Assembly: GCF_030867145.1 (NCBI RefSeq)
Contig: NC_134418.1
Coordinates: 436,501 to 500,500 of the forward strand
Reading direction: 5' to 3'
Length of the DNA: 64,000 bases
Origin: Opisthocomus hoazin
Taxonomy: Eukaryota > Chordata > Aves > Opisthocomiformes > Opisthocomidae
Position 1 is the first letter of the stretch; each line of letters opens with the position of its first letter. This document shows, in pieces, positions 13,290 through 26,500 of this stretch. Under the pieces are notes generated by a model that was not told the DNA's origin, ran no database searches, and was given only the letters and a program-made list of their open reading frames with translations. The position numbers and the translations under genes are program-made.

Positions 13290-14560
13290 CCTGGGCCCGG
13301 CACGAGCGTGCCGGCGGGGAAGGCGCCGGCTTGGTGATGAGTGCAAGGGGATAATGACACCCGAACCGGGAACAGCTCCGGGGCCCGGGGCTGCTGGGTC
13401 CCGGGAGGCTGCGAAGGCAAGAGAAACAACGGCCTGCGCTGGGAGAACACCGGCAGCCGGGGAGGCCGGGGAACACGGTGCGCGGGGCTGGCGCGGGCGC
13501 CAGGCCGGGCCCCGGTGCGAGCGAGCGGCGGCGGCAGCGCCCGGGACGCCGGGAGCGCGGGCCGGCGCTGGGCAGCGCGCTGTGGGTCGGGACCGGGCGC
13601 TGCACCGGGGCGGCGGGGGCTCTGGCCCGGCGGGGCTGCCGAAGGGCTGCGCGGGCGCACCCCGGGCCGCGGCCCGGCTCCAGCAGACGGGCCCGGGCGG
13701 CTCCTTCGGGCCGACCGCGGGGACGCGCGGGGCGGTTCTGACCGGGGGCTCCGCGGCGTCCCCCGCCCTGCCCCGCCCCGCCCCGCCCCTCGCCGCGGCC
13801 CCACCCGCCGGGGCCGCCCCCTGCGCTGCGGCGGGCGCGTCTCCGCGGGGGGCGGGGAGCGGAGGCGGTGGGGTCGTCCCTCCGCGCACCGCTCCGTCCC
13901 TGCGCGCACCCCTCTATCTCTCCGCGCATCCCTCCTTGCATCCCTCCGTGCCTCCGCGCACCCCTCTATCTCTCCTTGCATCCCTCCGCGCATCCCTCCT
14001 TGCATCCCTCCTTGCATCCCTCCGTGCCTCCGCGCATCCCTCCTTGCATCCCTCCACCTCTCCGTGCGTCCCCCGCCCACTCCTCCGTCCCCCTGCACGC
14101 TCCCGCCCGCCCCAGCACCGGCAGGGCCGCTGCTGCACGGGGATGGCGGGGCGGCCGCGCTTCCTCTGCGGCGTGGTGGAAGGTAGGTTCCCCCCGGGGC
14201 CGCGGCTGGGGCCGGTGCCCCGCCCGGGTGTTGCAGGCGCTGGCCAGGCCCACCCAGAGCGAGCAGGGCCCGGGAGGGGCTGCCGGGACCTGAGCCACAC
14301 CCGGGATCCGCGGTGGTGGGGAGTCAGGGATGCGGGCCCCTGCGCAGCGCCCTGTCTCTGTCCCGGGGTGCGGGACCAGCACCCCACGCTGACGTTCCCC
14401 GCTCTTCCCCAGAGCACTGCTGCACCCCGCCTCCCCTACAGCCCCGCCGACCCTCCCGCCCCCGCAGCGGGGCACGGGCAGCCGCTGCTCGTGGCTCCGG
14501 CACTCTGCGGTGTTCGCCCGGGGCCAGGGTCCCGGCGTGTGCCCCTCCTGCCTCCCTGCC
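13290..14560 (+). promoter_or_regulatory. CpG island and 5' region of the OGA-like gene
   Basis: Very high GC with dense CpG, ending just past the first coding exon (14143-14182) of the OGA-like gene. It contains CCCCGCCC boxes near 13765-13790 and the 12-bp minisatellite listed separately. It is the presumed promoter and 5' UTR; the transcription start is not determinable. Confidence 0.75.
13870..14075. repeat. 12-bp minisatellite (TCCCTCCnyGCA) before the OGA-like start codon
   Basis: At least ten tandem or interspersed copies of a 12-base unit varying between 'tccctccttgca' and 'tccctccgcgca', with some higher-order duplication of a 'cctccgcgcacccctctatc' block. It ends about 70 bases before the OGA-like ATG, so it lies in the promoter or 5' UTR. 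Confidence 0.9.
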
Positions 14561-17500
14561 CGCAGCGCGACGCTGCCTTGGGCCGTGCCCAGGGCTGTCC
14601 GCGAAGGTCCTGGTCTCTCTGGCAGCTCTGTCCGGCTCAGCCCTGTCCTTCTGCCCCGTCGGCCCCCAGCTCTTGATTCGGCAGCACGGCACCTCTGGAG
14701 CCAGGCCAGCCCTTGCACCCACCAGGCAGAAGCATCTCCACTTTTACTGGCAGCACAGTACACCACTGAAGCCCACCACTTTGCATGGGAAGAAGCAAAA
14801 GCACCATGCAAGTAAATGCAAAATAAATAGAAAGTGCAGGGATGAAGAAGTTGATAGTAAACAGAAATATGAGTCAGACACAAATCATTGATGTAGGAAA
14901 GCTGACCTGGGACAGAGAAGGACACAGATGCTGCCAGCAGGGCCACTCCAGGAGGACAAGGTCCCTTACAAGTGGGGAAGGAAAGGCATCCCTCACCCTG
15001 GCAGCACAGGCCCTGGCAGGGAGCACAGGACAGTGCTGCAGTGGGCAGGCTGCTGAGCAGGGTACAGCTGTAGCAGGGCCAGGAGTGGTGTGCCCTACAC
15101 AGAGCCCTCTGCTCACTGCTGACAGCCTGGACATTGCTAGCAGCAGCCGGAGAGTACAGATGGACTGACGCCTCTGGGTGATCTGCACCCAGGACAGAGG
15201 AGGAGACCGTTGAGGCCTAGAGACTTCGCTTCCCAATGTGTTCATCAGGACTTTGCTAAAGGTTGTGAAGAAATTGCTGAGGGACATCCCAGGTGGCCCA
15301 GAGTTTGGCAGGTGATGGTGTTGGTGGGTTACTGATCTAGTCCTCTACATCTAGTCTACTACATCTAGTCTACTGATCTAGTCCTCTACAAACACACAAC
15401 ATCACTCAACAGGGCTCATCTGTCTTCAGAAAAGCAGAGCACCAACATCACTCCTTTGGAGATGCAACCACAGGTCCAGACAGGATTTTGCTGGTACAAT
15501 TTAAGCCAGTTTACTGGGCAAAATACACTAGGATGGCATTTTCAACAGAGCTGCTGTTGACAGAGCATGTGTAGGGGGTGAGTGTCATACTTGTAAGGCA
15601 GTGCCAGTTCACAGAAAGTGTGAGTGAGGTACTTGCAGGCAGGTGCTGTACAGGAACGCCTGGGCCCTCACTGGGAGCTGAGCAGGATTTCCTGTAGACT
15701 GGGAAATGGAAGATCAATTTATCATGGATATACTTTCTTTGGGTGAAATGTGAAATGTTTGCTAGGATCCTTGAGTGGCCACACATTTGGCCCTGTGCAT
15801 GGTGGGGGGTGGCTACCAAGGCAAATTCAGTTTATTTCAAAATAGATGGAACAACCATGTAGGTGTTCAAGCAGGTAGAAGATCTACCTGCAAAGAAGAT
15901 AACGTTCAGTGTGTCCTGTGGCTCAACCTACCACACCATTGCCCAAGGTTGGTGTTGAGGGCTGCAGGGTGGGCTCCTGCCAAAGGGAGCAGGGCCTCGG
16001 GGTCCCCTGCCAGGCAAATCAGCTCCAGTGCACTCGGGTGCTTTGGGGAAATGCAGGTGCTTTTCTGGGCAATGCTGGCCTTGTGCCAGATGCTGAGAGC
16101 TCATCCTTTCTGCCAGACTAACAGAGTCATTGCGATCTGCCCTTGTGCACCGCCTAGTTCAGTGGATGCATTCACTTCCCTGAATATCTGCTCCGGTTGC
16201 CTCTGCCTGCTAGAAAGTGCATCAACTGATTTAAAAGTTGCCCATAATGCAGAGCCCATCCAAAAATAGTAAGCTGCCTTGTTGGCTGATTGCCGTCACT
16301 GTTCAAGATATAATGTATTTTCTGTGAGAATTCACATTGCAGCTGCCAGAACTTGCAGAGTCTTGAAGTGACTGAAGATCCTTCTCTTGCTAAATTTCAG
16401 GTCTGTGCTGGAATATTTACAGGTTCCCCTTAACCTCCTCCTTAAGAAGCTATCAAATCTGCAACTCTCCAAACCTGTTTACCTGCCTATTATCCCATTG
16501 TCCCTCAAGTGAACTGGCTTGCTTTCCACCTGGTATTCTTTCTCGCTGGCTTTGCAGACAACTCTGTACCTCTTAGGTCTTCCTACATGCAGAAATAGGA
16601 AGGGCCCTTCCTTGAAAGCAGTCCCAACAGGGGAATGGGTGCTGCATGTCCAGTAGTGCCCCTGCTCGCTATATCCAGTCCCAGACTGGTTCCCTGGCGT
16701 GCAGAGCACAGGGCAGACTATCAGCTGCTATGGTGCTGCAGCCTCAAGCTTGTGTCAGACACTGGTGCCCAGCAACCACCTAAAGCCTGCAAGCAGCAGA
16801 AGTGGAAATGTTAAGAAACGCCTGGGAATTTGCTGACTCCGGATCTGTAGTTCCTGCATTTGTTTTTGTTTATGTGAACCTTCTGGAAGGGCAATGTCCT
16901 TGTGGCCAGCCTTGGTGCTCATTGACAAGTGTCTTTGTTAGCAGGCAGCTGGGAAGGTTGTTCACAGGTGTGCCTACCCTCTCTAGATTTTCCCTTTGCA
17001 AGCTTATGGGGCTGGTGTTTTCCAGTGGGGGACAGACAAGATGTCTGTGAAATGTCATATGGAGTCACAGTCCTAGCACCCGTGGGCATCCCTGCAGGCT
17101 GGTTGTGTGTTCCTAATCTGAACAGCTTGCCATGGGACAGGGATGCTGCCTCAAAGCCCTGCCCTGCGGGTGTAGGGGAGAGCTGTGTCAGTGCAATTTT
17201 GGTGCAGTTCGAGTTGTGCAGTGGTTAAAGACAGAGAGCGCAGCTTTTGTAGCCCATACAGGAGTGATGATGCTTTGCTTGACATACCCTGACACTACAC
17301 AGACACAGATGCAAAGAGACACAGAGTTGGTGTCTGTAAAGAAGAAAATCACCAGGCAGAAAACTTTAGGATGGATGTACAATAGCTCTGTGCTTTGGTG
17401 CACCCTAAAATCGTGCTAGAGTGCCTTATAACCTAGCCAGCACTCAGCTGTCTCCTCTAGGCTTGGTTTTTACTGTGCAAATTCCTCCTCCCAGGTTAAT

Positions 17501-20500
17501 TGTTACCTTGTGCAATTCTTCCCAGCTGCCTCTTTCTGAGAAAGATGGAAGCATAGACATTATATCCACTTGCTTGAATACCAATGCCCAGCAAGATCAT
17601 AGCAGGATAACAGACATTTGAGGTACCCAGGGGTGAACAACTGGTGGATCTCTGACTTTGAGAGCAGCCACCTAGGGATGGTACAAAGAGAGACTCTGGG
17701 TTTTTTTTAGTTGTTTTTTTCCCCTTTTACAGGTTTCTATGGGAGGCCATGGTCTGTGGAACAGAGGAAACTTCTCTTTCAATGGCAAGTACCCAGAATT
17801 TTCCTTTCTGAGCGTAGTAGCCTGTGGCAGAGTGACAAGGTGGAAGTCAGCGTGTTGCAGAGGCAGGAAGAGTGCGGACAACGTGCTGAAGGGAGTCTCC
17901 TGGGACTGGGCTGCCTTTGGGACACCGGGGTGATGGCAGCAAAGGGGGCTCAGGCTTCTCCCAGTGCCCCCTCTGTCCCAGCACCCTTGCAGCCCGGGTG
18001 CGCCCCGGGGAAGGACTCCAGCCCGAGGACACCCTGGCCAATGTGGGCTGTGCTGCCCCGTGCTGGCAGATGGTACTGAGACTCTGCCACAGCCCAGCTG
18101 CAGCCATATGTGCTCATCTGGGGGGCCTGGGCCAGGGCTGGCACCCCAAGGGGATGGGGCCTGGTGATGGGGCCCAAAAGGGGCTGAGTGGGCACCCACC
18201 CTGTGTGCTGACACGGGTGCTCCAGGGAGGGTGAGACCCCTGCCAGCGGGCCAGGGTCGGACCCTGCTGTCTGCACCATGGGAGGAACGATGGCAGCTTG
18301 GAAGGGTTTGGAGAAGAGCGCGGGGGCTGCTTGAGACTGACAGTGCTGCCTCTGGAGGCACCAGAAAAGCTGCCTTGCCCTGGCTGCAGCATGGTGTGGG
18401 TCAGCTATGGCAGCCCGTGTGCAGGAGGGGTGTCAGGGAGCAGGCGGAAGGGCTGGTGCTGGAAATGGGAAGTCAGATCCCTGTGAGAGAGAACGTGAGG
18501 GTGTTCAGCAGTCTGGAAGCTGACCTCGGGTGCTGACCTGGCAGGATGAGCGCCCATTGCCTCATGCCCAAGTGGGCAGTGCCCTGCGGCAGCAGCCCCA
18601 GGACGGCACGCTGCATGGCCCCTGCCACCCACAGCGAGAGGCTGGCTCGCCCTGCCTGCAGCCACAGTCCCCGCCACCCTGCGCTCCCAGCAAAGGCACC
18701 GGGTGGGTGCTTCCAGCCTGGCCTCACTGGAGCCGGGCTAATCATTGGGGAAACAGAGGCACAGCAAGCCCGTGTCATTGCACCGTGGGCACGGGTGGCC
18801 ACTTTAGCCTGAGGCTGCCATCCCTGCCTGGTGTGCCTTCTCCTGGCAGGTGGTGCCCATGCACTGGACATCAGTGGCATGAGCTGCACTGGCAGGACCT
18901 GCCACGGACAGATTGGGAGCGTCCAAAGCATCCCGTAGAGCACCCGGCATGGGCAGCACGGTAGTCATGGGCTAGGCAGCACACCAGCCAGTGTGGCTGC
19001 TGCCCTGGTGATGGCATGGGAAGCACACTGGGGTGGTGCGGAGAGCATGCCGGTCACAGCACGGGCAGCGTGCTGGTGGCAGCATGGGCAGTGCACTGGT
19101 GATGGCCAGGCAGTGGGCCAGAGACAGCAGGGCCGTGTGCTGGTGACCAGTGCTGGGGATGGCACTGGCAGTCATGCGCTGTGTGGGAATTGTGCCGCGC
19201 ATGCTGTGAGAGCATGTGGTGACAGTGTGGGCTGTCACAAGTGTGAGTAAGGACCACAGTGCAGGGAGCACAAATGCAGATACAGAAAAATGTGGCTTAG
19301 AAAATCTGGGGGAAACATGCAGGAAGGAAAACAAGATGTGATCTTTTAAAGTATATTAGGAATGAGAAGGTCTAACGATGGCCCTGTCTGGTACTGGACT
19401 GGGATGTGTGTTCACATGTTTACACGAGTGGTATTTTCATCAGTGTTTTTCTTCTCTGGAAAGAGACAAGATGAGGCACTTGCATCATGTAGTACATGAA
19501 GTGCTTCCCGGTCTGTTCATCGTGGGAAAATGTAAAACACCATCTGCTAAGGAGGATAAATAAAAATTAATATATCAGATGGCTTTCATACAGGAGTGCC
19601 AGAAGAGCTGTCTAGGGAGGTGTCTGCCCCATACTGATAATTTCCAGTGAGTCTTGGATTGCTGGGGAGATTCTGGCTGGAATTTGTGCTTTTTGCGGCC
19701 AGCAAGAGCTTTCTGACGGTGCAGTCTGATCTCCTGAAGCAGGCAGGCCTTCTCTCAGACCTGCTTCCCTTCAGCTCCAACTGCAGTGGAGCATCTGGAG
19801 AGCTGAAGAGCTTTCCTCTCCCGCCGTGCCCAAATGTGTGTCCCCATGAGTCACCCCTGGAGCCTGCCGTGTCCCTGACTGCCAGGTGTGGCTTTTCTCT
19901 CCTCGGGAGCACTGGTGGGCTGAGGCTTTCTCCTGGGGAGCTGAGTAGATTGGGCTTCAGGATTCTGCTGCTCACAGGCTTTCCACCTGTGTCTGTGTGT
20001 GTGGCTCCTTGACAGACTTGCTCTAGTTTATCAGCATCCTTCCCACACCATGGCCACTTCTCTGGCAGCATCTGCAGCCAACACAGAGATCACCGAATCT
20101 CCCCAGTCCTGCCGGCACTTTGCAGTGATTCGTCTGGGGCTCTCTGTTACACTGAGTTACCAGTGGCATTGCAGAGGACACTCATGGTGAACTAATTGCT
20201 CGTTATGTTATGTCAGACATCGTATCTTCTGTATGCTTTTACATAGGTAGGACTTTATGATTGACTGTTTTAAGAAGTATACTGCTTGCTGAAGCCCAGC
20301 TTAACAGCCAGTTCAAATCACTCCGAGTGCTGTATTTCCTCCTTTATTCTCCACTCACTTGGTCTTTGCAACCTGTAGACTGCACAGGCCCAGCATCCTG
20401 CCACGGGTTCGCTCTCGCCCAGCTCTGCTTCCCGCCCTGCCAAAGCTCTGCTTCAGTACCTACAGTTTTCAGCACTCTGGGGCTTTCCACCTGCAGGGCT

Positions 20501-23500
20501 TGGCAAAAATCTTGCAGTCGCAAAGAGTTGCTCTGACAGGCCTTTTGATGTCTGTGGATCAACATTAGCGTGAACCTGTTAGACAGTGGAGTGCCTGGGT
20601 GTAGGCGCGCGGGAGGGGACTCCTCTGCCTCATGCTGCCTCTGTCTCCGTGCGGGGAGCAGCTGTGCAGGACTTGTGCGCTGCTGAAGCAGTGCCTGAGC
20701 CATCCAGATGTGTCCTGGGGCTCTGCAGCTGGAGGAGCAGCTTGGCTGGGATTTGGGTCCTCACGCGTACACCCCTGCGCTGGTGCTGGACAGGCAGGAG
20801 GGCGATCGGGTGCCTCCAGCCTGTAAGCCTCTGGCTGTGCTTGGCTGAGGAGTGAAAAAGCTGGTACAGCTTTCCATCATAACCACAGAAGGGGGCAAGT
20901 ATGTAAGTAATGCATGTTACTGTTGATTTATAAGGAATTGGCCGCAGTGTGGGGAAAGGGAGACCAGGGCAGGCAAGGGACAGCCTGGCACTTGTGAGGA
21001 GGCTGCAGCCCCCGTACCCAGGGCAGACTGGGGCTGGAGCGCTGTGTCCTGTGCTAGTGTCTCACTGGAGGAGAGAGGTAAAAATGCAAGAGTGCAAAAG
21101 AGCCCCAGTGAGACCCAGTAGCTGCAAGAACCATTGTAGCACGATAGCTGTGAAGGTCTTGACCTGTTCAAGTGATCAGAGTATGATCTGGGAATGGTGC
21201 AGAAGATGTATAGGAACTGTTGGTGGAGCCAGGCCAGCCTGCAGATAGGACATGGCTTTTCAAGGGAATGATATGGGAGGGTCCGCAGTCCCCGGATGTG
21301 TGTGGTTCCCAGAGAGGTACCCCGGGATGAGTGCCCCAGGCTTGACTGTGCATGGCGCTCTGCTCCTGGACACTGATCTTGGGGGAGCAGTGAGGTGCCA
21401 GCACTCCAGGGTGTCTCTGCTGATCCTGCTCCACAAAGACCTCTCACAGCAGAGGCGCAACTAGCTTGTACCTATCTGCTTCATCTGGAGTCACTTGTCA
21501 CAACAGGCAACCTTGCAGCCTGTGTGTGTGGGCTGCAAACAAGTTTGGTTCTTGATTACACAATTAGAAGCACAGCTGAAGAGAAAGGGAGGAGAAACCC
21601 ACCCCGAACATGCTTACACAAGATGCTAAGTGCTTCCACAGGTCTCACTGCAAGCCCTGAAGGAGCTGCTGCAAAGCCATGGGGTTGGTTTGGCCTGATG
21701 GAGCCCCACAGATGGACTCCAGGGCTGGGGCCACCTGCACCCTCGGGGGCTGTGTGGAGCAGCAGACTGCTGGGATTCTCCCTCCATCGCTCTAGCCCCA
21801 TCCTCTGTCTCCTTGGCCATTTTTTTCTCTGTCTCCCCTAAGGATCCCGCTTCCTCCTGCTGAAGCTACTCTGGCCATTCACCCCTCCTCCACTCCTTGC
21901 CCACGACATTGAGCTTTTCATCATCACAGGAGTTTGTCACGTGTTTGAAACAGGCTGTTTAGGCTAAGCTGGTTCCTCCCATGTGCTTTTTCTGCAGCAA
22001 GGATGTTAACCCATCTCCCAGGAGGCAACGTCCTGCTGGTCTCCAAGACTTTCTCGTCCAGATGCACACTATCTTTCTGAAGGTCGCTAAGCAACACAAA
22101 TCATTAGGCTCAGCACTGGGAGCACTGGGTGACATTGATGTCTGCCTGTGGCTATCGAAAGTATGCAGGGCAGGGCTCCCTGTGCAGGGGAAGAGCTGTG
22201 GCCCCACAGTCTGGGGGGCTCTGTGCGAGCAGAGGCTGGAAGCCTGAAGGACACGGTGCAGCTCTGGGGAAGGAGAGGGCACTGTGTGCCAAGGAGCCCT
22301 TGGTATCATGGGCTGGCACCGGCCCAGGTGCTGCTTTGCAAAGAGCCCGTCTGGAGCCTCGGGTGACCCCTTGTCTTTGCTGCACAGGCTGAGACGCTGG
22401 GGCCTGAACTGCTACGTGTACGCGCCCAAGGACGAGCTGAAGCACCGGCTGCTCTGGCGAGAGCCCTACACAGAGCATGAGGCAGGTAGCGGCTCTGCTG
22501 GGACCCAACATGGGTGGGCAGCAGGCGTCCTGGGTCCTCGAGGGTAAGGTATGGTCTGCGTCTCAGCCAGGGTCAGGCTGGCTGTCACCACTCTTCCTGC
22601 CAGGAACTTGCCCATTGCAGGGAGCCCCACAGGCCTTGCCTATTGCAAGGAGGTCCCCAGACCCTGCCCATCACATGGAATGACCTAGGAACCCACCCAG
22701 CATGGGGAGCTCCCCACGTGGGTCTCCAGTGATATGCTCCAATGTGCCAGGGCCCACAGACCCTTGCAGAGAGTCCTCTGTGTCCCAAGGGACTGGAAAC
22801 TGTCTCCCCATGGCCTCTCCCCACCAGATGCTCTCTCATGCCTCCTGATGCCCGCAGCTCCTTCCTTTCGGGCCACTGCAGTTCCCTCTCCCTCCATCCC
22901 TTGTGTCCCTCCGTCCTGTGCACTCACAGCACTCCCTCTGCTTTGTCCCCAGCCTGTATGCGGTCTCTCATCGAAGCTGCCCAAGAGCAGGGTGTGGAGT
23001 TTGTTTTTGCCATTTCTGCTGGCCAGGACATAGTGTTTTCAAGTGGTGGAGATCGGCTCCTGCTGCAGCAAAAACTCAGGCAGGTACCGTGGGCCATTCC
23101 TTCATCCCACTGCTGCCCGGCGAGGGGCACGCGTGCTGGTGCGTGGGCCCCATGCCCACCCCAAAGGCTGGTGCGGGGCTGTAAACCCTCCTGCGGCTGA
23201 GCATCAGGGAGCGGCTCTGCGGGGCGCGCGGTGGCAGACGCGCTGTCCCTGTCACGGTGACGGCGCCGAGGACTCCGCGGATGCCTGCCTGTGGCGGGCA
23301 GCGCTGGGGGCAGGGGAGGGACAGGCCAAGCCCCGGAGCCTGCTGGGCAGCCCCAGAGGCCGGCGCTGAGCCCCGGTGCCCCGGAGGGTTTGCTCGGCGG
23401 ACGGCCGCCCCTCCGCCCCCCCCCGCCCCCCGGCCGCCCCTCCGCCTCCCCCTGCCCCCCGGCCGCCCCTCCGGCCCCTCCCCGCCCGCCCCCCGGCCCT

Positions 23501-26500
23501 CCCTCCGGCCCCCCTCGCTCCTCGGCCGCCCCTCCGGCCGACCCCTGCCCGCCCCTCCGGCCCGCCGGCGCAGGGAGCCCATGCCCGGCCTTGTGGCGCG
23601 GCTGCTCCCGCGGCTCTGGCGGGCTCTGCCGGGGCTTTGCCACGGCTCTGCCGGGCTCTGCCGGGGCTCTCCCGGCCTCCGCTCCTGCCGGGCGGGGGAT
23701 GGATGCAGCGAACGGGGCTTCCCGACAGCGGCACAGGGGAGCGGGCTTCGGGCCACCGCAGCACGGACGCCGGCTTGGGAGGGCTCCTGGCCCACGGCAA
23801 ACACGGCCGGGGCTCGGAGCAAGGCGGGGGCAGGCGGGGGGCCGTGGTGGGGCTGCTCGTCCCGTCCCATCTGCTGGGGGGCTCCAGACCCCCGCTGCCC
23901 TTCAGGGGCCCTGGTGGCAGGGGCTTGGCCGGGGCTCGCTGCCTCCCTTCTCTCTGCTGCCCAGGGATCCGAGCAGCCTGTGCTCCTGCCTGCAGGTGGC
24001 TGCCATGGGGTGCCACTCCTTCGCGCTGCTCTTTGACGACATCAACCCCTGCATGTGCCAAGCCGACAGAGACGTCTTCCCCTCCCTGGCGCAGGCTCAG
24101 GCCACTGTGGCCAACGAGGTGTACCGGGAGCTGGGCCAACCCTCCATCTTCCTCTTCTGTCCGACAGGTACCACCTGCAGCTGTGCGGCCCCAGCCTCCC
24201 CGCCCCTAGGAGCCCGGTGCCTGCCAGCTCTGGCACCCCGCAGCAGACAAGGGTGCCCTTCGGCTGGGGTCTGCTGAGAGCTGACTGCCCTGACACCCTC
24301 CACGGCTCCCCCCCACCCTCTCTTGCTCCTGCGGGAGCTGCGGAGATGTCAGGATTGGCACAGGACCAGGCTGCAGATGGGCTGGCGCTTCAGCAGCCAT
24401 GCATGCTGTACTCCCTGTGCCATGCATCTCCCAGCCCCTCTCCATTGACCCCGGGTAGGCTCTCCTCTCCTGGTCCCTCTGCCCCTCAAGGGATGCTCTG
24501 TGCTCTCTCCCCAGAGTACTGCAGCTCTCTGTGCTCCCCCAGCCCCAGCCAGTCCTGCTACTTGCTGACTCTTGGCCAGGAGCTGCTCCCAGGGATCGGT
24601 GTCATCTGGACGGGTGAGCACCTGGCCCCGCTCTGTGGGGTGTGCACCCTGGCCAGGCAGGCAGGGGGCCAGGCTGGGGGTCTGTTCTCCTTCTGGCGGG
24701 GGAGGGTGGGGACGGGTGACTTGACCCTCATCTTCCTGCTCAGTGCCCTGACCTGTGCATGTCCTGGTTGTGAGTGTGCGTGATGGACAGCATTGCCTGC
24801 TGCTCCACACACATCTGTGCCATGATGCTCCAGGCCCAAAGGTGGTGTCACAGGAGCTCTCGGCCACGCTGCTGGAGGAGGTGGAGGGTGTCCTGCGGCG
24901 CCAGCCCGTCATCTGGGACAACCTGTACGCCAATGACTACGACTGCAGACGCGTCTTCCTGGGGCCCTACATGGGTCGTGCCCCTGGCCTCGTACCCAGG
25001 CTCCGGGGACTACTCCTCAACCCCAACTGTGAACTCCAGGCCAACTTCATCCCCATACACACATTTGGCAGCTGGTTTCAGAGCGAGCTTGGGAGCTGTG
25101 CCCACGCTGATGATGCAGGTACCTGGCCTCTGTGCTGGCAGTGAGTTTTGTGCACCCAGGGCAGGGCCCTGGCCATTGCTGCCCGTCTTTGCCATGGCCC
25201 TGCAGGCTTTCCTGCATGGCAGCCTGGGTGAGGCGTCTCACTTGGCTGGGCACCAACCAACATCCCGGGCATGGCATCCATCTGGGGGCATCTCCTTGGG
25301 GTGGGGGGCAGAGGAGGCTGCCTGCCCTCAGTGTGGCATGCGATAGCTCCATCAAGCAAAAGGGAGGCTGCCCAGGCTGATGAGCTCGAGTTCCTTAGGG
25401 ATGGAGACTACGGCAGCCCTGGGGGACAGCCAAGGCCTGTGGAAGGGCAGCTACAGCCCTCAGGAGGCCTTGGAGCTGGCACTGCTTGACTGGGTGGCCG
25501 AGATAAACCGACAGGCTTTGGAGCCAGGTAGGTGATGAACCATGCAGCATCCCTCACCCCCTACCCTTGGCATGCTGGACCAGCTCTGCTGGAAGCTCGG
25601 TGGGGTGAGGGAGCCCCGTGCCCTCCCTATTTGGATGGGGCGCTCTGGCTGGTGTTGCAGTGGGCTCTGTGTCTGTTGTGGTGGGCAGGCGTGGGTGTCC
25701 ATCACACCGTGCTGCCCCATGGGTGCTACTGCCCTGGCCACATCCCAGAGGCGATCTCCTCAGCTGGCAGCGTGGGAGCCTGGGCCATGCTACGGCTTTG
25801 GAAGAGGGGGTTCAGCCAGGTGCAAGCTTGGTGTTTGGCACTGTTTGCCTCTGCAAAGCCTGTGGCCTCGCCAGCCACAGAGGCCTGAACTCTGGAGGAC
25901 AGGGCAATGCAAAGCCCATGGTCCTGGCAGCTCCCTGGTCCCTGCTGGCTCGGAGATGGTTGCCCCCAGGGCTGTTCTGCCCCATGGGCAGCTGTCTCCA
26001 TGCAGGTGCCAGAGGGGCTACCCTCTTGCTCCTTTCTGCCAGGAGGAAGGACCCTGGAACACCCCAGCATCAGCCTCAAGGGAGGAACAAGGCTGCAGCC
26101 TGGCACAGCGGGAGAACAGGAGGTCGTGCTCAACCCTCAGCCCTATGACTCTGTTCCCAGTGGGGCAGACCAGCATGGCCCTGAGCCCTGTGGCATGGCA
26201 CCAGGGGAGGAAAGGAGGAAGGTGACCTCGGAGCCTGAGAAGGGCAGTGGGAACAGGACCTCTGCCAGCGGTCAGCAAAGCCCCAGAGGGGACAGGAACC
26301 AGCTCACCATGGGGAGTAGCAAGAGCTGTGAGCTCTCCTCTGCTCTGCCCAGCACGTCTGGGAGTGCCCAGTCTGCAGGAAGGCCAGTGGCTACCGAGAC
26401 CTGCCACAGCCCAGGCTCCACAATGTGCTGCAGCAATGGGGCTAACATCAACTTTCCCCTACCCATCAGTGACACCAGGACAGGGGGTGACAGCCACCCC

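Noticed and set aside
13019-14098. Long minus-strand open frame encoding repeated RRDARRD / GGMQGGM units
   Set aside because: It is the complement of the 12-bp minisatellite and CpG island. The repeat length is a multiple of three, so all frames stay open; there is no splice or family support.
19010-19230. Degenerate GCA/GTG-rich repeat region in OGA-like intron 2
   Set aside because: Periodic flavour ('gcatgggcagtgcactggtg') but no clear unit or copy number, so not listed as a repeat.
25907-26042. In-frame extension upstream of OGA-like exon 9 with a possible ATG
   Set aside because: The acceptor at 26041-26042 gives the correct phase from exon 8; the upstream part is intron that happens to be open.
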